A stretch of DNA of 64,000 bases from Paenibacillus harenae DSM 16969. Its GTDB lineage: Bacteria > Bacillota > Bacilli > Paenibacillales > Paenibacillaceae. Of the stretch, positions 8,601 to 14,951 are shown piece after piece; the stretch's first letter is position 1; every line of letters starts with the position of its first letter. Position numbers and translations under genes: made by a program. The DNA is taken from positions 398,399 to 462,398 of the forward strand of contig NZ_KE383843.1 of the NCBI RefSeq assembly GCF_000422465.1, read 5' to 3'. The notes below the pieces were generated by a model. That model was not told where the DNA came from, ran no database searches, and was given only the letters and a program-made list of their open reading frames with translations.

Positions 8601-9565
8601 TTTCCGTTTACTTTGATTTCAGCCGGACGGTCTTCCGCGGCACCGGATGCATAACGGAAAGCAAGCGTATATTCGCCCGCTGTCGGCACATCGACGGTCC
8701 ATTCGATCCAACCGCCTGGCGCATTCGGGTTAAAATCGACGAAGCCGGTGCCGGTGAAGCCAAAATGCTTGTTATCGACAATCGTGCCGGAGCCTGCAGC
8801 ATCCTCCGCTTCATAAATTCCGTCGACCGGCGGCGCTGTCTCGTGCCCGTCATCTCCGCCGTCGCCGGTTCCCGGTTCTACATATGCGGTGCCCGTAACA
8901 ACTAGGTCATCCACATAGTGGCTGCTTGTGCTGCCGTTCGGTGTGAAAGTTTCAAGAAAATCGATTCGGTCGGCCGCATCATAGAAAGGAGCATTCTCGA
9001 TTTTCAATTCGCCGTCCACATAAACACTCGCCGTGTCGCCATCCGTATCCGCTATGATTTTTAGATCCATCCATTGATTCGCCGTTACCGGAATCAACTG
9101 CTCGTAGGTATCGCCCGCATGGCGATACGTGACGCCGTCGGACTTCGTTTCCAAAATAACCGCCGCTTTGCCATTGCCTTTCAACCTGATTACCTTCGTA
9201 GATCCGGCGTATGCCGGCATCATAAACTTCATTCCTATCGTGACCGCGCCGGCGAGCGGTTCAAACGATTTGCTTAATGCCACATTCGTTGAAGTACTCG
9301 TATCTTCCAAATACACACTTTTGTTTGAGGAATCCGGCAGCTCCGCGGTACGAACGGTACCGCCTCCTTCTGAAACCGCAAACCCGGCGGGCGCTTCTCC
9401 GGTTATTTGGGCATTGAAGTTTTCGCTTACGACTTGCTTTCCGGAAGCCGTCTCCTCCGCATGCAGGGCGCTTGGCCAAGCCGAACCGAAGAGCGCTACT
9501 GCCATCACCGAAGACAACAGTAAGGCCACAAACTTGTTTACCCGTTTGGTACGTTTCATCATCAT
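5645..9565 (-). CDS. Secreted multidomain pectinase: CBM and SLH-like modules, PL10 pectate lyase, CE8 pectin methylesterase
   Basis: An extracellular enzyme of about 1306 residues that would demethylate and cleave plant pectin. In order it shows a signal peptide (1-36, ending ALHA), a LamG-like beta domain (45-230), a Gly/Asp/Pro linker, a CBM6/35-type module (about 265-385), SLH-like repeats (400-570), a short beta domain, a PL10 pectate lyase (about 640-985, with GTIDNNAT, GGWPQ, TFNDNAM and the QHDP...ARAYEHPSISGSES region) and a CE8 methylesterase (about 995-1306, with QDTL, DFIFGG and LGRPW). Three in-frame ATGs at 9557-9565 follow GGAAGGGG; I took the first, since the farther ATG at 9604 lies in the promoter leader. 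The SLH-like part suggests attachment to the cell wall. A cre site sits in its promoter. The gene is monocistronic. Confidence 0.93.
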   Translation of the reverse strand: MMMKRTKRVNKFVALLLSSVMAVALFGSAWPSALHAEETASGKQVVSENFNAQITGEAPAGFAVSEGGGTVRTAELPDSSNKSVYLEDTSTSTNVALSKSFEPLAGAVTIGMKFMMPAYAGSTKVIRLKGNGKAAVILETKSDGVTYRHAGDTYEQLIPVTANQWMDLKIIADTDGDTASVYVDGELKIENAPFYDAADRIDFLETFTPNGSTSSHYVDDLVVTGTAYVEPGTGDGGDDGHETAPPVDGIYEAEDAAGSGTIVDNKHFGFTGTGFVDFNPNAPGGWIEWTVDVPTAGEYTLAFRYASGAAEDRPAEIKVNGNVVAPQLSFPSTGDFAVWSTVSARASLNAGSNVIRATAVSSSGGGNIDHLRIHNQSDTEEPAPVVLEEVEVSDIIGGLLMKKLKTLGMLTSGQAADQPIARIAFMSLLNDALGYVHQDTFKNLDQAASVWEKSLDEWDAYVLESAKEAGYIDAGGDGLIHPEEPLLRADAANMIAKALDLIPESANGNSGIGAVVREGYMSAKGGFDKNNFVTITEAMEIVAAVSSDAEGPEEIRIVGVHAVASNVVAVTLNSRLVDVDYKDIVLSRSTGTWKSLNPAFKNLTLKKAAAGTNRFGNTVIFFETMEVFGEDATIVNETAAGGLTGDLSDAVVKAENLVSWQMDHGGWTKAMPYDRAWNGVEKKSSQLGLDGVTEIGTIDNNATINELRFISQVYRASGDEKFKASVRKGIGFLLAMQYETGGWPQVYPQRGGYSDYVTFNDNAMINVLDLIDDIASKRYPFDTDLIDAETIALLELAREKGVAYILKSQIEVDGQLTAWCAQHDPITYEPMLARAYEHPSISGSESVGIVRYLMSYPNQTAEIKRSIESALQWFDEVKLEGIRYVSADPNGIYFVQDPSAVSWYRFYEIGTNKGIFSGRDGMIKYNIQEIEQERRDGYSWGGSYAKRLLEMMKSTGYYSNRAYANVAAANSKDAAGRSLAPGELKAVKDMIRQISALPSQLTVAQDGTGDYSDIQAAIDAVQANNTERVEIFIKKGIYKQVVTVPVNKPFISMIGESAEDTVVTYDNYAGRERPTGGTYGTSGSASMFVNGSDFIAKNLTIENSFDEASVNVSGKQAVALNVRGDRQRFENVRFIGNQDTLLTNGGTQYFYRCYIEGDVDFIFGGSRAVFEECAIHSLDRGSLSNNGYITAASTMITEPYGYLFLNSKLTSNAAAGTVWLGRPWHPGGNPDAIASVVYMNCEMGAHINPIGWTDMSGFSAADARFYEYNSSGPGAADTDTRRQLTDEQAESWTVENVLKGWNPNQE

Positions 9566-9608
9566 TTCCCCTTCCAACATAATGTGTGTCATGCGAAATA
9601 ACACCCCA

Positions 9609-9637
9609 ATTATATGAAAGCGCTGTCAATTACGCAA
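9609..9637 (-). promoter_or_regulatory. SigA-type promoter of the pectinase gene
   Basis: On the minus strand TTGCGT (9632-9637) and TATAAT (9609-9614) are 17 bases apart, about 45 bases upstream of the chosen ATG. The -35 is weak and the -10 perfect. Confidence 0.55.
9615..9628 (-). promoter_or_regulatory. CcpA cre site in the pectinase promoter
   Basis: TGACAGCGCTTTCA (TGAAAGCGCTGTCA on the plus strand) matches the catabolite-responsive element consensus TGWAARCGYTWNCW. It fills the spacer between the -35 and -10 boxes, so CcpA bound there would block RNA polymerase when preferred sugars are present. Confidence 0.75.
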
Positions 9638-9772
9638 ACAATCACAGCATACGAATTACAGAAGACGCAGTTTTTCCAAGGTATACCTGATCTAATGATT
9701 ATCAAAATGGGATGATGATCATCTTGTGAGAGGAAGATTGGCCGCGTAGAGAAAATAATTTAATCCAAGACA

Positions 9773-9815
9773 AAGGCTGTCCCGTAAGATCAATGACCTT
9801 ACGGGACAGCCCCTT
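9773..9815 (-). terminator. Terminator-like hairpin after the deacetylase gene
   Basis: A near-perfect 15-base stem (GGCTGTCCCGTAAG paired with CTTACGGGACAGCC) lies 35 bases beyond the deacetylase stop. The U-tract on the minus strand is short (TTTG), so termination strength is uncertain. Confidence 0.6.
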
Positions 9816-9850
9816 TACTATTATAAGATGATAGCATGAAACGACGGGCT

Positions 9851-11254
9851 TCAAATGGCTGTTGTTTTCGTACCAAGTTGCGCAGCTTCGTCGGCTGCCG
9901 CGCTTATTGTTCGTTCTACGGCGTCGCTGATTCGTTCAGCTTCCTCCTGCATCTTGCTCAGCTGCTTGGTCGCATAGCTGCGAATCGTCTCAACCGGCAT
10001 GAACAGCATACGGGGCGAGATTGAATCTCTTCTCTTGCTGCTCTTCGCCGTGATCTGCTTCTTCGTCAACACCCGTATGAGAATGCGCAGATACACTCGA
10101 GTCGACTTTGCGAACAAGCCTTCCGGAAGCTCATGTATCTTAAATCCGAGCCGGTCCGCGCCCCGGTGAATCATCGTCACGCCGTATACCGCTTTAATAT
10201 CTTTGGCGTCCGCATCGTCAGCCAGCTGATCCGCGAGCAGCGGCAGCGCCTGTTCTACTTCGCGGAGCATACGAATGCCGGTCGCGACAGGCGATTTCGA
10301 GGTCGCGGCAATCGAAGACAGCTTCCTGTTATCGAAATGAAGCTCCGCGATCCGGTCGCCCTTCACGACGCGCACGCCTTCGGAAAGCTCAACCGCATCT
10401 CCATTGTAGGTTGTTACGCGGTAATGGAATGCGGCATCTTGCGCGTCACCGACCGTTTTTAACCGGAATGCGAAATGGAAGGCCTTCTCCCACAGCAGCC
10501 AGAGCGAGATCAGGACCCGCTTCCACAGGGAAGTGTGAGCCATCCTTGCGGCGTCCGTCAGCTTGATCATCTCGCCGATGCCGACGAAACGGTATCCGCG
10601 GCGCGTTCCTTCCTCTAGATAAGCCTCCAATGCGATCAGCATATTGCGGGGCGCATCCTTGTCCGCTCCGAAGGTCATGCCGCAATCGTGGAGGAGCACG
10701 ACGGCTCCAGGCTTGAGCTTCTTCATCATTCGCTTCTTAAGCCGTTGCGCACCTACTCGAATTCGCCAATCTCCGAACATGGCCGACCATAAAATAATTT
10801 GTAAATGACCCAGGTTCGCGTAATCAAACACGTTTACGATTCCCCAAGGCGGACGATAATAAGTCGAACGCTCGCCCGTTGCCTTCTCGATGATATCGGC
10901 GGTACGGTCAATTTGTTTCTTTACCGACCCGGGACGCATAAGCCAATTCGATTTATGAACATAATTATGAATACCGATAATATGTCCTTCGTCCTTCATC
11001 CGCTGCAATATCTTCTCCTGCCCCTCGGCATGAGAGCCCACAACAAAAAAAGTCGCTTTCGCTTGATAGCGAGCGAGCAAATCAAGCAGCTGAGGCGTAT
11101 ACTCCTGATCCGGGCCGTCATCGAAGGTGAGAGCGATCTCTTTCTCTACGCGCCCTTTCTTGAATACGCGAAAGCCGAACGTACGGCTAATGAGGCCTGG
11201 CAGAAACGCATAGAAGGTGGCAACGTATAAACCCCAGAGCAATAATTTTTCCAT
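9851..11254 (-). CDS. Polysaccharide deacetylase (NodB domain) with C-terminal extension
   Basis: A probable envelope-associated deacetylase of N-acetylated glycans such as peptidoglycan or chitin fragments. The 467 residues start with a hydrophobic helix (3-22). The NodB fold follows, with TFDDGPD (metal-binding Asp45/46), HNYVH (96-100), RPPWG (about 124) and LLHD. The second motif has Asn where most members have Ser or Thr after the first His. About 220 further residues beyond the NodB fold look like a separate domain, resembling that of YkoP-type proteins; I am not certain of this. I chose the ATG at 11252-11254 because GGTGGGG lies 8 bases upstream; upstream in-frame codons lack a ribosome site. 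It is divergent from the permease at 11422. Confidence 0.85.
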   Translation of the reverse strand: MEKLLLWGLYVATFYAFLPGLISRTFGFRVFKKGRVEKEIALTFDDGPDQEYTPQLLDLLARYQAKATFFVVGSHAEGQEKILQRMKDEGHIIGIHNYVHKSNWLMRPGSVKKQIDRTADIIEKATGERSTYYRPPWGIVNVFDYANLGHLQIILWSAMFGDWRIRVGAQRLKKRMMKKLKPGAVVLLHDCGMTFGADKDAPRNMLIALEAYLEEGTRRGYRFVGIGEMIKLTDAARMAHTSLWKRVLISLWLLWEKAFHFAFRLKTVGDAQDAAFHYRVTTYNGDAVELSEGVRVVKGDRIAELHFDNRKLSSIAATSKSPVATGIRMLREVEQALPLLADQLADDADAKDIKAVYGVTMIHRGADRLGFKIHELPEGLFAKSTRVYLRILIRVLTKKQITAKSSKRRDSISPRMLFMPVETIRSYATKQLSKMQEEAERISDAVERTISAAADEAAQLGTKTTAI

Positions 11255-11421
11255 TTTGTTTTCCCCACCATTATATGTTTTTGTCGACGAATGGATAGCG
11301 GTACAAAACAACAACGATAGCTTTAATTGTAGCATAATGCGATAAAAAATAGGCATCATTTTAAAAACTATAGTACAATCTTTATGGAAATATGATTTTG
11401 AAAAAAAGAAGGAGTTTGAAC

Positions 11422-12561
11422 ATGCTGCCATTTTACAAAAAATATTGGCGTACCGCTTTTGACATCGCGCTTATTGCACTTACCGTATACTTAATCATGT
11501 ATTGCTTCAGTTACTTGTACAGCATTGCCACTCCTATCTTTTATTCATTTCTCATTTTTTTGTGCATAGAGCCTTTGGCCAGGCGGTTAAACAAATGGGG
11601 CATGAAGAAATCGATCGCATCGGGCATATCCATTCTTGTCTTTACCATCGTCATTCTTGCCGCCTTCTCCGGCGTTGCCTATTTGCTCACGAAGCAGGGA
11701 ACGGAATTGGTCGATAACTTCCCGAAATATCAGGAAATGCTCGCGATCCAAATCGCCAATATCACGGAGGAAATACAGCTTAGGCTGGGCGCGCTGCCGG
11801 AAGACTTTAACGTCGTTGAACGCTCTCAGGAAATCATTAAAGGAGCGTCCTCCTGGTTGGTTAACGTCGGCGAGACGGTTCTCACGAATATCATTGGTTA
11901 CGTGTCTTCGTTCTCGACCTTTATTTTCAATTTTATCGTCGGCATTATATTAGCTTATTTCTTAAGCATCGAAATTACGACATGGAAACAGACCGCGGAG
12001 GACAAAACGCCGAATACATTCAAAAACGCCTTTTTCTTTCTGCGGAATAACGTATTCAAAGGCATCGCGCTTTATATAAAAGCACAGGCCAAAATGATCA
12101 GCATTACGTTTATCGTGATTTTGATTGCGCTTATTTTTTTAGGGGTGAAAAATGCCTTCGTTATTGCGGTCGTCTCCGCGATTTTCGATATTTTGCCGCT
12201 GCTCGGAGTCGGCACGGTCTTCATCCCGTGGATCATTTACTTAATTATCGTCGGCAAAATTTCGCTGGCGATCTGGCTGTCCGCCCTCTTTCTTGTCGTC
12301 GTGCTTACGCGGCAAATTCTCGAACCGAAAATTACGGGCGACTCCTTGGGCGTATCCGCCTTTACGATGCTCGCCTTCATGATCGTATCGCTGTCGCTGT
12401 TCGGCGTTGCCGGCGTCATCTTGTCGCCGATTCTTATGATTCTCCTTAAGGCGCTTTACGACCAAGGTTACTTCCACCGCTGGATCCGCACGCCGCAAGG
12501 CGAGTTTGACATACCGCCTGATAGCGAGAGCTTCGTCGACAATCTTAAGAAACGGGAGTAG
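11422..12561 (+). CDS. AI-2E family transporter (UPF0118 permease)
   Basis: An integral membrane protein of 379 residues with about eight hydrophobic segments in the usual pattern: two at the N-terminus, a soluble amphipathic stretch (about 85-150), then a cluster from 160 to 345. The conserved FDILPLLGVGTVFIPW region and ILEPKITGDSLG identify the AI-2 exporter-like superfamily. Substrates of the members vary and include autoinducer-2, sodium and unknown solutes, so the cargo cannot be named. The start ATG at 11422 follows AGAAGGAG with 7-base spacing, better than an in-frame ATG 30 bases upstream. A second family member is encoded at 25203-26273. Confidence 0.9.
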   Translation: MLPFYKKYWRTAFDIALIALTVYLIMYCFSYLYSIATPIFYSFLIFLCIEPLARRLNKWGMKKSIASGISILVFTIVILAAFSGVAYLLTKQGTELVDNFPKYQEMLAIQIANITEEIQLRLGALPEDFNVVERSQEIIKGASSWLVNVGETVLTNIIGYVSSFSTFIFNFIVGIILAYFLSIEITTWKQTAEDKTPNTFKNAFFFLRNNVFKGIALYIKAQAKMISITFIVILIALIFLGVKNAFVIAVVSAIFDILPLLGVGTVFIPWIIYLIIVGKISLAIWLSALFLVVVLTRQILEPKITGDSLGVSAFTMLAFMIVSLSLFGVAGVILSPILMILLKALYDQGYFHRWIRTPQGEFDIPPDSESFVDNLKKRE

Positions 12562-12719
12562 GCCATTTACTAAACTGCGCTGCGTTAGAGATCGGCTCGC
12601 AGTCAGCAGATCAAGTCTTCGAAAGTAAGTTTGCTGCGCAGCTCGCAATAGGTTCGGGCCGCATTACCTTTCTGCTGTAAAAAACGCATTGGATATCGAA
12701 GCCGTCAAAGCCGTCTGAG

Positions 12720-14753
12720 CTAGCGTTCAGACGGCTTTGTCATGTTCGCGGCGATATCCATAATGCCGCGGAACAGCTTCGTCGCCTGATTGGCGCTGCC
12801 AGGCGGCTTGTTCTCCACAAGCACGGCGACAGCGTAGCGAGGCGACTTGGCCGGGCCGTAGCCCGCAAACCATTGATGGTTGCGGGCGATTCCGGCCCGC
12901 GTCGTTTCGGCGGTGCCGGATTTCCCGGCAACCGCCCACAGCCCTTGGCGGATCGACCGACCGGTTCCGTGGTCGACGACCGCCTCCATGCCGCGCAGCA
13001 GCGCATGGGCGGTGGCCGGCCTGATCCGGCCAACTTGCCCTTGCGCGCGCTGCGCGGGCAGCTTCGCCATCCGCTGGCCATTGGCATAGCGGATTTCACT
13101 GACGAGGCGCGGCTCCAATACGCGCCCCCCGTTCAGCAGCGTTACAATCAAATTAGCCGCCTGAAGCGGCGTCATTCTTACATCACGCTGCCCGATTCCG
13201 CTTTGCGCGAGCACGCCGCCGTCAACGGCAGCAAGCGCGGCCGCCCGTTCCGCAGCCGCCCTCTTTAACGATTCCCGCTTCCCGCTTTGCGCGTCACCTA
13301 TCTCACTATGCTCTCCGTCGGCATTTCCCGCCTCCCCATTGCCTCCGCTCTTCTCCTCGCTTAACACGGTTTGCTTTCCATCAGCGCGATCATCGCCTCG
13401 CTCCCCGCTCCCGCCGGCCGTCTTCATCGCCGATGGCGCCGCGAACAGCTGTCCGCTCTCCTCCTCAGCCAGCAGCCGCAGAGGGTCTTCAAACGGTCCA
13501 AAGGGCTTGTCCCGGTGCCAGCCGGCTCTCCGTCCGATGCCCAGCGCATCGGCGGTGCGCTGAAGCTCGGACGGCTTCAAACGTTCGGCTATCGTTGCGA
13601 AGGCGATGTTGCAGGATTGCGCCAGCCCCTCCTCCAGAGTAAGCAGCCCGTGGCCGCCTTCCTTCCAGCAGGACAAACCGTATTTGCCGTATTCCCCATC
13701 GCAGTAGAAGGTGTCGCGCTTATCCGTTACGCCCGCTTCCAGAGCGGCCGCCTCCGTCACCAGCTTAAAAATCGAGCCGGGCGCGACCGCCTTGATCGCA
13801 TGGTTCGCCCACTCCGTCCCGTCCGAGGTCTCGAACCCGCCTGGCTTCAGCTTCGGCCGGGAAACCATAGCGACGATATCGGCGCTCTTCGCGTCAAGCA
13901 CGACAATCGCTCCCTCCTTAAGCCCTTGCGCGTCGGCATAAGCTTCGATCTCGTTTTGAAGGGCTAAATCGATCGTCGTTATCACCTTAAGCGGATAATA
14001 GGGATTGCGCGGCTGTGTAATCCGCGTATCCAGCCCTTGAACCGGCGCGTTGCGCCCATCGATAAAATACGATACCGACGTAGCGCCGGCGCCGTGCAGC
14101 AACTGCTCGAGCGACCTCTCGAGCCCTGACCCGCCTACTTGATCCGTCAGATTTCGTTTGCCGTCTGCGAGCTCTTCCGCGTGAATGTGCTGCAGCCACT
14201 CCGGATGCTGGCTCGTAAAGCCGATCGCATGCTTTGGTTCGAATTGCGGCAAATAACGGTTGCGGTAAGGCAGTACGCGGACGCCGTTCAGCTTAAGTGC
14301 TTTAATCTCCTCCGCCTGCGATACGCTCAATCGCATCGGAAGCCGTTCCCCGTCCTTCATCCAAAATACCGGCTCCTTCACCGCGTCCCATAAAAGCTGC
14401 AAATGCTCCCTCGACACGCCCAGCAGCCGGCTAAGCTTAGCCATATCCTCTTCCGTTCCCCGGGCATTGGCGCGTACGGGAAAAAAAGCAACGGCCGAAT
14501 ACGTTTCGCCCGTAATCGCAAGCCCATTCCGGTCATAGAAATCGCCTCGACCGGAATCCAATATTAATTGCCGCTGACGCTGGATAACCGACATCCGCTG
14601 CCAGCTGGCCCGATTGGAGACGCTCTTGTAGACCGGCGCCGACAGGCTGCCGGGCATGAGCTGCAGCCAGGCAAGCCGCCCTATATAAACCACCATCACG
14701 GCGCTGATTAAGAGCGCCGCGAACCATATTCGTTTGAACATGCCGCTTCCCAT
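12720..14753 (-). CDS. Class B penicillin-binding protein (transpeptidase)
   Basis: A membrane-anchored D,D-transpeptidase that cross-links peptidoglycan. The 677 residues have one N-terminal membrane helix (7-26), a dimerisation/pedestal domain with the RGDFYDRNG motif (about 69-77) and a transpeptidase domain with SIFK (Ser327, Lys330), SCN (380-382) and KSGTAET (from 611). KSG replaces the common KTG, which occurs in PBP2-like proteins. An insert of about 80 residues rich in Glu, Gly, Asp, Lys and Ala (roughly 432-510) lies between the second and third motifs and looks disordered. The start ATG follows GGAG by 10 bases; an ATG four codons later is also possible. It appears monocistronic. 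Whether it serves elongation or sporulation cannot be told. Confidence 0.92.
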   Translation of the reverse strand: MGSGMFKRIWFAALLISAVMVVYIGRLAWLQLMPGSLSAPVYKSVSNRASWQRMSVIQRQRQLILDSGRGDFYDRNGLAITGETYSAVAFFPVRANARGTEEDMAKLSRLLGVSREHLQLLWDAVKEPVFWMKDGERLPMRLSVSQAEEIKALKLNGVRVLPYRNRYLPQFEPKHAIGFTSQHPEWLQHIHAEELADGKRNLTDQVGGSGLERSLEQLLHGAGATSVSYFIDGRNAPVQGLDTRITQPRNPYYPLKVITTIDLALQNEIEAYADAQGLKEGAIVVLDAKSADIVAMVSRPKLKPGGFETSDGTEWANHAIKAVAPGSIFKLVTEAAALEAGVTDKRDTFYCDGEYGKYGLSCWKEGGHGLLTLEEGLAQSCNIAFATIAERLKPSELQRTADALGIGRRAGWHRDKPFGPFEDPLRLLAEEESGQLFAAPSAMKTAGGSGERGDDRADGKQTVLSEEKSGGNGEAGNADGEHSEIGDAQSGKRESLKRAAAERAAALAAVDGGVLAQSGIGQRDVRMTPLQAANLIVTLLNGGRVLEPRLVSEIRYANGQRMAKLPAQRAQGQVGRIRPATAHALLRGMEAVVDHGTGRSIRQGLWAVAGKSGTAETTRAGIARNHQWFAGYGPAKSPRYAVAVLVENKPPGSANQATKLFRGIMDIAANMTKPSER

Positions 14754-14871
14754 CTCTTCGGAGCTCCTTTACCTGCTGTCTGTCGCATTCGGAAGTTAAA
14801 GCTTGCGAGCAGCTTCACTCACCATTATTTCCTTCACCAACGGCCGTTCAAACCTTTTCCTCCTGCAAGGA

Positions 14872-14911
14872 ATAAAAAAGAGCCGTTCAGTCTAATTGAC
14901 TGAACAGCCCG
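14872..14911 (-). terminator. Rho-independent terminator of the chemotaxis receptor gene
   Basis: The stem GGCTGTTCAGTC...GACTGAACGGCT is followed by TTTTTTATT on the minus strand, 40 bases beyond the receptor stop codon. Confidence 0.88.
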
Positions 14912-14951
14912 ATAAAGGTATAGATGATGCCTTACGCTTTTCCCTAATGAA

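Noticed and set aside
12562..12719. Possible terminator or small gene between the AI-2E permease and the PBP gene
   Set aside because: A hairpin AAAGCCGTCTGA/TCAGACGGCTTT is present at the PBP gene end, but no T-run follows on either strand, and no frame has a ribosome site.
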